A stretch of DNA of 64,000 nt. It comes from AP-15 sp963845735 (GTDB taxonomy: Bacteria; Pseudomonadota; Alphaproteobacteria; ATCC43930; CGMCC-115725). The stretch is taken from assembly GCA_963845735.1 (NCBI GenBank), contig CAWJTR010000001.1:517175-581174 (forward strand), given 5' to 3'. The translations under genes were made by a program, and so were the position numbers. The notes beneath the pieces are model-generated. The model searched no databases. It saw only the letters and a list, made by a program, of their open reading frames with translations, and was not told the DNA's origin. The stretch's first letter is position 1; each line of letters begins with the position of its first letter. This document shows, piece by piece, positions 29,540 to 37,179 of this stretch.

Positions 29540-29585
29540 TTCCCAAGCTTACGACGAGGGTTCAATTCCCTTCACCCGCTCCAGC
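29540..29585. repeat. attachment-site repeat, distal copy
   Basis: A 46-bp direct repeat of the tRNA-Gly 3' half (one mismatch at 29564). The acceptor and D-arm halves of a tRNA are absent upstream, so this is not a second tRNA gene. It marks the right end of the integrated element. Confidence 0.85.
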
Positions 29586-29709
29586 CCGCTGACGGATAAA
29601 TAGAAGCTGCGTCGCTCGCAGCCGCAGCCCCGGCATTTGACGAATTCCCGCGCCAGGCGTGCAATGTCGCGATTATCATGTCGCGAGAGATTTTGCGGGG
29701 ATCGTCGTC

Positions 29710-30435
29710 ATGGTCGATTTTGCCGGCAGTCACATCGTCGTTACCGGCGGCACGGGCGCTCTCGGTAGGGCGGTCATCGCCGCATTGCGTACCGCCGGCG
29801 CCATTTGCCACGTGCCCAATCTCGTCGCCGCCGAACTCGCCGACTTCCCCTTTGCGAGCGATGCAGGGGTGCACATTGCCGGCGGCGTCGACGTCGCCGA
29901 CGAGGCGGCAGTCCACCGATTTTACCAGGCGCTGCCGCCGCTCTGGGCCTCGATTCACCTCGCCGGCGGCTTTGCGATGGCCCCGGTCGCCGAAATCTCA
30001 GCGGCGGATTTTATCGCGCAGTTCCGCATGAACGCGCTGTCGTGCTTTTTGTGCTCGGCGGCAGCCATCGCCGCGTTCCGCAAGCGCCAGACGCCGGGCC
30101 CGGGCGGGGCGCGCGGCGGCCGGATCGTCAACGTCGCGGCGCGACCGGCGCTGGAGCCGCGTCTCGGCGCCGGCATGGTCGCCTATACCGCAGCCAAATC
30201 CGCGGTTGCGGCGCTGACCCAGGCGCTCGGACAAGAGACTGTCGACGAGGAGATCTGGGTCAACGCCGTGGCCCCCTCGATCCTCGACACCCCGGCGAAC
30301 CGGGCGGCGATGGCGGACGCCGACCACAGCCGATGGGTGGCGCTCGCCGACCTCGCCGAGATCATCGCCTTTCTCGCTTCACCGGCAAACCGGGTGACCC
30401 GCGGCGCCGTGATCCCGGTTTACGGCGGGTCTTGA
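29710..30435 (+). CDS. short-chain dehydrogenase/reductase
   Basis: A 241-residue classical SDR. The cofactor motif is GSHIVVTGGTGALGRAVIAA near residue 10, and the active-site YxxxK is in VAYTAAKSAVAALTQALG near residue 157. A serine is not clear before it (NVAARPALEPR), which is unusual because the catalytic Ser is normally about 13 residues upstream of the Tyr. The start ATG at 29710 removes 17 upstream residues without family features. The frame is intact. The substrate is unknown. Confidence 0.85.
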   Translation: MVDFAGSHIVVTGGTGALGRAVIAALRTAGAICHVPNLVAAELADFPFASDAGVHIAGGVDVADEAAVHRFYQALPPLWASIHLAGGFAMAPVAEISAADFIAQFRMNALSCFLCSAAAIAAFRKRQTPGPGGARGGRIVNVAARPALEPRLGAGMVAYTAAKSAVAALTQALGQETVDEEIWVNAVAPSILDTPANRAAMADADHSRWVALADLAEIIAFLASPANRVTRGAVIPVYGGS

Positions 30436-30477
30436 GCGCATTCGGCGCCACCCGAGCGTGACCGCGGCGGGATCGGG

Positions 30478-30906
30478 ATGCGAATTCTCGTCCCCGTCGA
30501 TGGTTCGGCGCCCGCCAATCGAGCGGTTGCCTATGCGACGACGCTCGTCGCCGGCCGGGACGACGCGCTGCTCACCTTGGTCAATGTCCAAGGCCCCGAG
30601 ACACTCGAAGTGTCGGACGTTTCCGCGGTCATGTCGCGCAAGGCCGATCGCCAGCTCGCGGCACGGCGGTCGAAGACGGCGCTGCGCAAGGCTGCCCGGA
30701 TCTGCCAAGATGCCCAGGTCAAATTCGAAACGCGCGTCGAACTGGGTCCGATCGCCGAGACCATCGACCGGCTCGCACGCCGACTCGACGTCGATCAGAT
30801 CGTGATCGGCAGCCGCGGGCTCGGCGCCATCCGCAGGCTGGTTCTCGGCTCAGTCGCCACCAAGGTCGCCCGCCTCGCTCGTGTCCCGGTGACCTTGGTC
30901 AAGTGA
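30478..30906 (+). CDS. universal stress protein, UspA family
   Basis: A 142-residue single USP domain. It starts MRILVPVDGSAPANRAVAYA and carries the ATP-binding motif GSRGLGAIRRLVLGSVATKV (G-x2-G-x9-G-S) near residue 115. It ends VPVTLVK as usual. It is 42 nt downstream of the SDR gene and may be co-transcribed. ATP binding is predicted; the stress signal is unknown. Confidence 0.93.
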   Translation: MRILVPVDGSAPANRAVAYATTLVAGRDDALLTLVNVQGPETLEVSDVSAVMSRKADRQLAARRSKTALRKAARICQDAQVKFETRVELGPIAETIDRLARRLDVDQIVIGSRGLGAIRRLVLGSVATKVARLARVPVTLVK

Positions 30907-30963
30907 ATCTTCCCGGATCAGTCCGGCCAGCATCGTTGCAGCAATCGCGATACAGCAATGCCT

Positions 30964-31013
30964 TAACCGCGGTTATAAGACCTATTCCAAAATATCATGC
31001 TGCATTGCAGCAT
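30964..31013. promoter_or_regulatory. two perfect palindromes upstream of a small membrane protein
   Basis: TAACCGCGGTTA (30964-30975, perfect 12 bp) and ATGCTGCA-T-TGCAGCAT (30997-31013, perfect 8-bp arms) lie in an AT-rich 161-nt gap between the stress protein gene and the 67-residue protein. The spacing, about 33 bp centre to centre, is compatible with two regulator sites or one site plus a hairpin. Confidence 0.4.
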
Positions 31014-31067
31014 AGCCTGCTGTAGGCTCGGTGCGTCCGTTTAAAGAGATAAAGTGCGAGGTTCCGG

Positions 31068-31271
31068 ATGAAACAGCGCCTGATCCATCTCGACCGGATC
31101 GCCAGCCAGATGAACGCATGGCTACTCGCGATCGCGATCGGGTTAGGCATGCTCGACCTGACCGTTTTGGTCGCGAAGTGCCTGCCTGCGCTGCCGCCGA
31201 CGCCAGCCGCCTCTACCGACGAACCGTCATCCCCGACGCCGCCACCCGCATCTTCGGCGGCACGCAGCTGA
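31068..31271 (+). CDS. small single-pass membrane protein of unknown function
   Basis: A 67-residue protein starting MKQRLIHLDRIASQMNAWLL. One hydrophobic helix spans residues 18-40 (AWLLAIAIGLGMLDLTVLVA). A proline/serine/threonine-rich tail follows (PPTPAASTDEPSSPTPPPAS). The short positively charged N-terminus suggests the tail faces the periplasm. It stands alone between the stress protein gene and gcrA with its own palindrome-rich upstream region. I do not recognise a family. Confidence 0.6.
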   Translation: MKQRLIHLDRIASQMNAWLLAIAIGLGMLDLTVLVAKCLPALPPTPAASTDEPSSPTPPPASSAARS

Positions 31272-31417
31272 CCACAAGAAAGGGCGGTCCTATCCCTCAG
31301 CCGCCGAGCCGCCTGGGTAGGAAGGCATCGGCCCAATCCAGCAACTGAAATTTTTTAACACCACTAATAGATATCTGTTGGCATCGAGTCGCAGGGGTGA
31401 TACCGTATTTTGTGGGG

Positions 31418-31435
31418 GTGGATCGGGGGATCCAC
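31418..31435 (+). promoter_or_regulatory. hairpin in the gcrA leader
   Basis: GTGGATC, GGGG loop, GATCCAC: a perfect 7-bp stem ending 17 nt before the gcrA ATG and just before its purine-rich ribosome binding site. A GANTC site (GAGTC) lies 28 nt further upstream at 31386. It may act in the 5' UTR or as a regulator site. Confidence 0.4.
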
Positions 31436-31452
31436 AGAATGCGGGGGAATCG

Positions 31453-31794
31453 ATGGAAATCACCTGGACTCTGGAGCGAGTCGAGCGCCTGAACCAGCTG
31501 TTCGAGGAGGGGCTGCCGACCGCCGAGATCGGCCGCCGCCTGGGCCTTACCAAAAATGCCGTCATCGGGCGGCTGCATCGCAGCGCGATGACGCGGCGCG
31601 ACCCCGCGCCAAAGCCGGTGCGGCGCAATGTCTTCGAATTCACCGGGCCGAGCTGCATGTGGCCCTACGGTCATCCGAACGACATGAATTTCCGCTTCTG
31701 CGGCGCCCGCCCACTGCCCGGCAAGCCCTATTGCGCCGAGCACGCGGCACTCGCCTATGTCCGGCCGAAGGACCAGAAATCCGACGCCGCCTGA
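31453..31794 (+). CDS. gcrA: GcrA cell cycle regulator
   Basis: A 113-residue sigma70-associated activator that, in alphaproteobacteria, works at promoters carrying CcrM-methylated GANTC sites. The N-terminal helix-turn-helix region reads ITWTLERVERLNQLFEEGLP and GRRLGLTKNAVIGRLHRSAM. The C-terminal sigma-interacting part is CMWPYGHPNDMNFRFCGARP followed by PGKPYCAEHAALAYVRP with its conserved Cys/His residues. The start MEITWTLERVERL at 31453 fits the family. Its stop abuts the opposite-strand stop of the VWA gene (TGATCA). Confidence 0.93.
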   Translation: MEITWTLERVERLNQLFEEGLPTAEIGRRLGLTKNAVIGRLHRSAMTRRDPAPKPVRRNVFEFTGPSCMWPYGHPNDMNFRFCGARPLPGKPYCAEHAALAYVRPKDQKSDAA

Positions 31795-32977
31795 TCAACC
31801 ACGGCGCTTGAGGCGGCGCATCGCGCGGTCGATGCCGTCGAGGGTTAGCGGAAACATGCGGTCTTCGGTGATATCGCGGATCATGCCGATGCTGGCGGTG
31901 CCGTTCCAGTATTTCTCCGGCACCGGGTTCAGCCATACCGCTCGGGGATAGGCGCCGAACAGGCGGCGCAGCCAGACTTCGCCCGAACTCATCGTTCCAG
32001 CGCTCGACGCTGCCGCCCTCCTTTTCGATCTCGTAGGGGCTCATGCTGGCGTCGCCGACCAGCACGATCCGATAGCTGTGGTCGTAGGTGCGGATCAGTT
32101 CCATGACCGGCACCTGCTCGACATGGCGGCGGCGCGAGTCGCGCCACACGGTGTCGTAAAGGCAGTTGTGGAAATAGAAGTGGATCAGGTGTTTGAATTC
32201 GGAGCGCGCGGCCGAGAACAATTCCTCGCAGATCCGGACATGGTCTTCCATCGACCCGCCGACATCGAGGAACAGCAATAGCTTGACCGCATTGTGCCGC
32301 TCCGGCACCAGTTTCAGATCGAGCCAGCCGGCATTGTGCGCGGTCGAGCGCACGGTGCCATCGAGATCGAGTTCGTCGTCGGCGCCCTCCCGCGCAAACT
32401 GACGCAATCGGCGCAAGGCCAGTTTGATATTGCGGGTGCCGAGTTCGACGGTGTCGTCGAGGTTGCGGAACTCGCGCCGGTCCCAAACCTTGACGGCGCT
32501 GCGGTTTTTGCCCTCCTGCTGGCCGATGCGCACGCCTTCGGGGTTGTAGCCGTGCGCGCCGAAAGGCGAGGTGCCGGCGGTGCCGATCCATTTGCTGCCG
32601 CCCTGATGCCGCGCCTTTTGCTCGGCCAACCGCTGGCGCAAGGTTTCCATCAGCTTTTCCCAGCCGCCGAGCGCTTCGACGAGCTTTTTTTCCTCGTCGG
32701 TCAGCAGCCGCTCGGCGAGTTTCTTGAGCCACTCTTCGGGGATTTCGGCCTTGGGATCGGATAGGGTTTCAATTCCTTTGAAGCAATGTCCGAAAACCCG
32801 GTCGAACCGGTCGAGATGGCGCTCGTCTTTGACCAGCGAGGTGCGCGCGACGTAGTAGAAATCCTCGATCGCAAAGGCGGCGACGCGCTTTTCCATCGCC
32901 TCCATCAAAGTCAGGTACTCGCGCAGCGAGACCGGGATCTTGGCCGCGCGCAGCTCGGTAAAGAACGAGAAGAACAT
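31795..32977 (-). CDS. VWA domain protein, CoxE-like, frame broken near 31992
   Basis: A protein of about 393 residues with a C-terminal von Willebrand A domain. The start MFFSFFTELRAAKIPVSLRE at 32977 is typical of the CoxE-like family. The MIDAS-type motif reads LLLFLDVGGSMEDHVRICEE near residue 235, with glycine in place of the usual first serine. After a one-base shift near 31992 the C-terminal part continues SSGEVWLRRLFGAYPRAVWL and ends at 31795. It is downstream of a MoxR ATPase and a CoxL-like gene, the set used for maturation of molybdenum hydroxylases. Confidence 0.86.
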
Positions 32978-33021
32978 CGTCAGGGCATTTCCCGGTGAAG
33001 CCGACCTAAAGGGGGTCTGGT

Positions 33022-35340
33022 TTAAGGCCGTGATCCCTGCCGGATCGCCCGCCACACCCGCTCGGGCGTCGCCGGCATCGGCACGTCGCGGACGCCGAGC
33101 GGGGCGAGCGCGTCGAGGATCGCGTTCATGACCGTTGGCGTGCTGGCGACGGTGCCGCCTTCGCCGACGCCCTTGGCGCCGAGCGGATTGGTCGTGCTGG
33201 GGACGGGGCTGAAATCAATTGTGATCGACGGCATCGTATCGGCGCGCGGGATGCCGTAATCCATCAAGGTGCCGGTCAACAGCTGGCCGCTGTCATGGTC
33301 GTAGACGACATCTTCGAGCAGCGCCTGGCCGGCGCCCTGGGCGACGCCGCCCATGATCTGGCCCTTGGCCAACAACGGATTGATCACGGTGCCGCAATCG
33401 TCGACGACGGTGTAGCGGTCGAGTTCGACCGCACCGGTCTCCGGGTCGATCTCGAGCTCGCAGATATGGCAGCCATTGGGGAAACTCGGCAGATCCGAGT
33501 TGAAGGCGCCCGCTCCCTGCAGCCCGACCCCGAGCGCCGAGGGTAGGCCGACCGGGATGAACGACATCTGCGCCACCTGCCCGATCGGCATAGACCGGTC
33601 GGTGCCTGAAATCGTGAAGGCGCCATCGGCAAAGCTGATGTCGGCGGCATCGGCCTCCATGAAATGAGCGGCAAAGCGCTTGCCGCGCTCGATGACCTCG
33701 TCGGCGGCGGCGCGCAGGGCGCTGCCGCCGATCATCATGCTGCGCGAGGCATAGGTGCCGCGGCCGATCGCGACCTCGTCGGTGTCGGCCTGAGCCAGGT
33801 GGATCTTGTCTTCGGCTACGCCGAGCCAGTCGCCCACCATCTGGGCATAGGTCGTCTCGTGCCCCTGCCCGTGCGACAGGGTGCCGGCGAGGATCGTCAA
33901 CTCGCCTGACGGGTCGAAGCGCACTTCCATGCGCTCATTAAAGACGCCGGTATTGTCGACATAGTAGGTGATGCCGCGGCCGCGCAGTTTGCCGGCGGCT
34001 TTGCTGTTGGCGTGCCGCACGGCATAGCCGGCCCAATCGGCGAGGGCCTGGCACTTGGCCATCGCTGCGGCGTAGTTCCCGGTGTCGTAGGTCCAGCCGG
34101 TGCGCGTCTGATAGGGATAGGCGTCGGAACGGATCAGGTTCCTTTTGCGCAATTCCGCCGGATCGATGTGCATCTCGCGCGCCGCCTGATCGACGAGGCG
34201 CTCCATGATGTAAACGGCCTCGGGGCGGCCGGCGCCGCGATAGGGCACGGTCGGCGCGGTATTGGTGAAAACAAGGCTGCTGGTGACCGACACCGCCGGG
34301 ATGTCGTAGACGGTCGAGGCGAGCTTTAGCGAAAAGATGATCGGGATGGCGCCGGCGCCCTCGATATAGGCGCCGATATTGTGCGAGCCGGTCCAGCGCA
34401 GGGCCAGGAACTTGCCGCCGGCGTCGAGCGCCAATTCGGCGGCGACGTTCTGGTCGCGCCCGGCATAATCGCCGAGCAAGGCCTCCGAACGCGTCGGGAT
34501 CCATTTGACCGGCCGGCCGACGCGGCGCGCCGCCCAGACGAGGATCGCCTCTTCGGGATAGACGTTGCCCTTCATGCCAAAGCCGCCGCCGACATCGCGG
34601 GCGACGACGCGAATGCGGCTTTCCGGGACATGCAGGATGTGATGCGCCAGGGTCTGGCGGACGCCGTGCACGTTCTGCGTGCTGGAGTAGAGCAGGTAGC
34701 GGCGAGTGCCCGGATCGTAATCGGCGATGCAGCCGCGCGGCTCCATCGTGACCGCGGTGAGGCGGTTGTTGTAGAGCGAGAGCCGCGTGACGTGATGCGC
34801 TCTGGCGAAGGCCGCGTCGGCCGCATCGCCATTTCCCAGGCGCATCGTGAACGAGGTGTTGTCGGGGATGCCGTCATGGACCAACGGTGCACCCGGCCGG
34901 ACCGCTGCTTCGACGGTCACCGCGGCGGGCAATATTTCGTAATCGACCGCGACCAGCTCTGCCGCATCGCGCGCGATCGCTTCGGTTGCCGCAATCACGA
35001 CGGCGACGCGCTCGCCGACATAGCGCACGCGGCCCTGCGCCAGCGGCGGACGCTTGGTTCGGTAGCCTTTGGGCCCGCCCATATCCTCGGGCATCGCCTC
35101 GGGATCGAGGCTGCCAAGCCCGTCGGCCGCCCAGTCCTCGCCGGTAAGCACCGCGTAGACGCCGGGCACCTGCTCGGCCGCGGCCTTATCGATGGAGCGG
35201 ATCTGCGCATGGGCATGCGGCGAAAACAGAAAGACCGCATGGTTCTGGCGGGCCAGATCGATGTCCGCGACGTAGCGCCCTTGCCCGGTGAGGAACCGGC
35301 CGTCCTCCTTGCGCGTGACGGGCTGTCCGATGCCGAAGCG
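33022..35340 (-). CDS. xanthine dehydrogenase family molybdopterin-binding subunit (form II CoxL-like)
   Basis: A large subunit of the molybdenum hydroxylase family, 772 residues from the ATG at 35340. The N-terminus GIGQPVTRKEDGRFLTGQGR is characteristic. The active-site loop reads VPYRGAGRPEAVYIMERLVD near residue 370. This matches the form II (AYRGAGR-like) type and not the true CO dehydrogenase AYxCSFR. Other cofactor segments are DVGGGFGMKGNVYPEEAILV and GAKGVGEGGTVASTPTVMNA near the end. The electron-transfer (FeS) and FAD subunits are not in the window. A GTG at 35388 is an alternative start. The frame is intact. Confidence 0.9.
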   Translation of the reverse strand, partial: RFGIGQPVTRKEDGRFLTGQGRYVADIDLARQNHAVFLFSPHAHAQIRSIDKAAAEQVPGVYAVLTGEDWAADGLGSLDPEAMPEDMGGPKGYRTKRPPLAQGRVRYVGERVAVVIAATEAIARDAAELVAVDYEILPAAVTVEAAVRPGAPLVHDGIPDNTSFTMRLGNGDAADAAFARAHHVTRLSLYNNRLTAVTMEPRGCIADYDPGTRRYLLYSSTQNVHGVRQTLAHHILHVPESRIRVVARDVGGGFGMKGNVYPEEAILVWAARRVGRPVKWIPTRSEALLGDYAGRDQNVAAELALDAGGKFLALRWTGSHNIGAYIEGAGAIPIIFSLKLASTVYDIPAVSVTSSLVFTNTAPTVPYRGAGRPEAVYIMERLVDQAAREMHIDPAELRKRNLIRSDAYPYQTRTGWTYDTGNYAAAMAKCQALADWAGYAVRHANSKAAGKLRGRGITYYVDNTGVFNERMEVRFDPSGELTILAGTLSHGQGHETTYAQMVGDWLGVAEDKIHLAQADTDEVAIGRGTYASRSMMIGGSALRAAADEVIERGKRFAAHFMEADAADISFADGAFTISGTDRSMPIGQVAQMSFIPVGLPSALGVGLQGAGAFNSDLPSFPNGCHICELEIDPETGAVELDRYTVVDDCGTVINPLLAKGQIMGGVAQGAGQALLEDVVYDHDSGQLLTGTLMDYGIPRADTMPSITIDFSPVPSTTNPLGAKGVGEGGTVASTPTVMNAILDALAPLGVRDVPMPATPERVWRAIRQGSRP

Positions 35341-35411
35341 CATGCTGCTCACCTGCCTGTTCCGGGCCGTATCGTTCACCGAGGTCACGCAACTTGCGGA
35401 CCCGCCTCAGC

Positions 35412-36260
35412 TTAGCCGCGTTCGCGCCGGTGCAGAAAGGCCAGGCGCTCGAATAGGTGCACATCTTCCTCGTTCTTCAGCAAGGCGCCGTGCAATGGCG
35501 GGATCAGCTTTGCCGGATCGCGGGTGCGCAGGGTCTCGGGCGAGATGTCCTCGACCAGCAACAGCTTGATCCAATCGAGCAGCTCGGAGGTCGAGGGTTT
35601 CTTCTTCAATCCCGGCGCCTGGCGGATGTCGAAAAAGATTGTCAGCGCCTCGTGCAGCAATTCGTGCTTCAAATCGGGAAAGTGTACGTCGACGATTTGC
35701 AGCATCGTCTCGTGGTCGGGGAAGCGGATGTAATGAAAAAAGCAGCGGCGTAAAAAAGCGTCCGGTAATTCCTTTTCGTTGTTCGAGGTGATGATGACAA
35801 TCGGGCGTTGGCGCGCCTGGATCGTCCGCCGCGTCTCGTAAACGTAAAACTCCATGCGGTCGAGTTCGAGCAAAAGGTCGTTGGGAAACTCGATATCCGC
35901 CTTGTCGATCTCGTCGATCAGCAGCACCGGAGCTTCATCGGCCTCGAACGCCTCCCACAGCTTGCCGGGCACGATGTAGTTGGCGATGTCGTGGACCCGC
36001 TCGTCGCCGAGCTGGCCGTCGCGCAGCCGCGAAACCGCGTCGTATTCGTAAAGCCCTTGCTGCGCCTTGGTCGTCGATTTGATGTGCCAGGTAATCAGAT
36101 CCTTGCCGATGCCGCGGGCAATCTCGTGGGCGAGAATGGTCTTGCCGGTGCCGGGCTCGCCTTTGACCAGCAACGGGCGTTCGAGAGCGATCGCGGCATT
36201 GACCGCGACCTGCAGATCCGGCGTCGCCACATAACTTTCGGTGCCCTCGAAACGTCGCAT
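35412..36260 (-). CDS. MoxR-family AAA ATPase, CoxD-like
   Basis: A 282-residue MoxR-type ATPase. The Walker A motif is PLLVKGEPGTGKTILAHEIA near residue 35, Walker B is APVLLIDEIDKADIEFPNDL near residue 110, and the sensor 1 region is PIVIITSNNEKELPDAFLRR. It starts MRRFEGTESYVATPDLQVAV at 36260; an upstream start would add residues without family features. MoxR and VWA (CoxE-like) proteins act together as a chaperone pair for metal cofactor enzymes, here presumably the adjacent CoxL-like subunit. The frame is intact. Confidence 0.92.
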   Translation of the reverse strand: MRRFEGTESYVATPDLQVAVNAAIALERPLLVKGEPGTGKTILAHEIARGIGKDLITWHIKSTTKAQQGLYEYDAVSRLRDGQLGDERVHDIANYIVPGKLWEAFEADEAPVLLIDEIDKADIEFPNDLLLELDRMEFYVYETRRTIQARQRPIVIITSNNEKELPDAFLRRCFFHYIRFPDHETMLQIVDVHFPDLKHELLHEALTIFFDIRQAPGLKKKPSTSELLDWIKLLLVEDISPETLRTRDPAKLIPPLHGALLKNEEDVHLFERLAFLHRRERG

Positions 36261-36348
36261 GTTGTTTATGCCCCTTGTTATTCGCGCGATGACATAACCT
36301 GTGGCGGGGCATGACGCCAGTCCTGCCATGGTCGATCAGCCGGCCCGG

Positions 36349-36762
36349 CTAGTCGTGCGGCTCGAACCACAATTCGCAGCCATAGTCGATCGTGATCTCT
36401 TCGCCGGGTCCGATGTCGGTGATCGCGACCAGGTCGAGCGTATGCCGGGCAAAGTTGCGGTCGACCCGGGCGCGCGGGCGGCTCGCATGGTTGCACAGGC
36501 TGACCAGGCCCAGACCCAATGCGCCGCGCCCCTCGCCATCGGGGTCGCCGTCCCAGTGAAAGTAATAGTTGTAGAGGATCGTGCGGTCCAAGAGGCGACA
36601 TTCCGCCGCCGGCACAATGATCACCGGCGCTGCCTCGACCACGGTTCCGGCCACGATCGGTTCACGCGCGAACACGCCTCGCCCGCGCTCGGGACCGGTG
36701 CGGACCTCCACCCGATGGTTTGGAATCGGCGAAAAGCGATCCGGCCTCGCCGCGGCCGACAT
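36349..36762 (-). CDS. SET domain protein
   Basis: A 137-residue SET-domain protein, a putative lysine methyltransferase. Visible motifs are GPERGRGVFAREPIVAGTVV at the start, LGLGLVSLCNHASRPRARVD (the pseudoknot N-H-S/A region) and the C-terminal GEEITIDYGCELWF with the conserved tyrosine. It lacks a post-SET cysteine cluster. It is 20 nt downstream of tatA on the same strand. The target protein is unknown. Confidence 0.83.
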   Translation of the reverse strand: MSAAARPDRFSPIPNHRVEVRTGPERGRGVFAREPIVAGTVVEAAPVIIVPAAECRLLDRTILYNYYFHWDGDPDGEGRGALGLGLVSLCNHASRPRARVDRNFARHTLDLVAITDIGPGEEITIDYGCELWFEPHD

Positions 36763-36782
36763 TCTCCCGCCGTCCGCGGGGA

Positions 36783-37028
36783 TCAGACGTGGTCGTGCGG
36801 CCGATCGGCGGTCCCGACCGGCGCCGCCGTGCTCGCCGCGGCAACAGGCGGCGAAACTTGTGCCGGCGCCGACGCGGCTTCGGGTTCGTCCTCCTCGCGC
36901 ATGCCGGCCTTGAACGCCTTGATGCCCTTGGCGAAGTCGCCCATGACTCGCGGCAGCTTCCCGGCGCCAAACAGAATGAGGATAATGGCCAGGACCACCA
37001 TCCAGTGCATCAAGCTGAACGAACCCAT
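36783..37028 (-). CDS. tatA: twin-arginine translocase subunit TatA/TatE
   Basis: An 81-residue protein that forms the pore-like component of the Tat export pathway. It starts MGSFSLMHWMVVLAIILILF with a single membrane helix, then the hinge GAGKLPRVMGDFAKGIKAFK and an amphipathic helix. The acidic, Ala/Pro-rich tail is variable in the family. tatB and tatC are not adjacent. It is the first gene of a short leftward unit with the SET gene. Confidence 0.93.
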   Translation of the reverse strand: MGSFSLMHWMVVLAIILILFGAGKLPRVMGDFAKGIKAFKAGMREEDEPEAASAPAQVSPPVAAASTAAPVGTADRPHDHV

Positions 37029-37179
37029 ATCGACGACCTCGGAACCCTGACGAGACGACTTCTCTATAGAGCGCGTCCGCCGAATTGCAAGCTAATGGCG
37101 GCGCATCCCCGCGCCGCTCCCCTACGAGGTCGTGCGAATTACCCGAAAATCAAGCCCGCTGAGCCATGGAGCGCCGCCG

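Larger units (their letters stand above)
25744..29585. mobile_element. 3.8-kb integrated element in tRNA-Gly
   Basis: The segment between the two 46-bp direct repeats is visibly AT-richer than both flanks and holds no housekeeping gene. Its contents are two small frames of unknown function, a broken hypothetical gene, a complete IS5-family element and a decayed gene. No tyrosine recombinase can be recognised inside, so the element is either decayed or was mobilised in trans. The normal chromosome resumes with an SDR gene at 29710. Confidence 0.7.

Noticed and set aside
29540..29585. A second tRNA-Gly gene
   Set aside because: Only the 3' half is present; acceptor 5' strand and D-arm are missing, so it is an attachment repeat.
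33022..36260. Aerobic carbon monoxide dehydrogenase operon
   Set aside because: The active-site loop is the form II type and the CoxM and CoxS subunits are absent.
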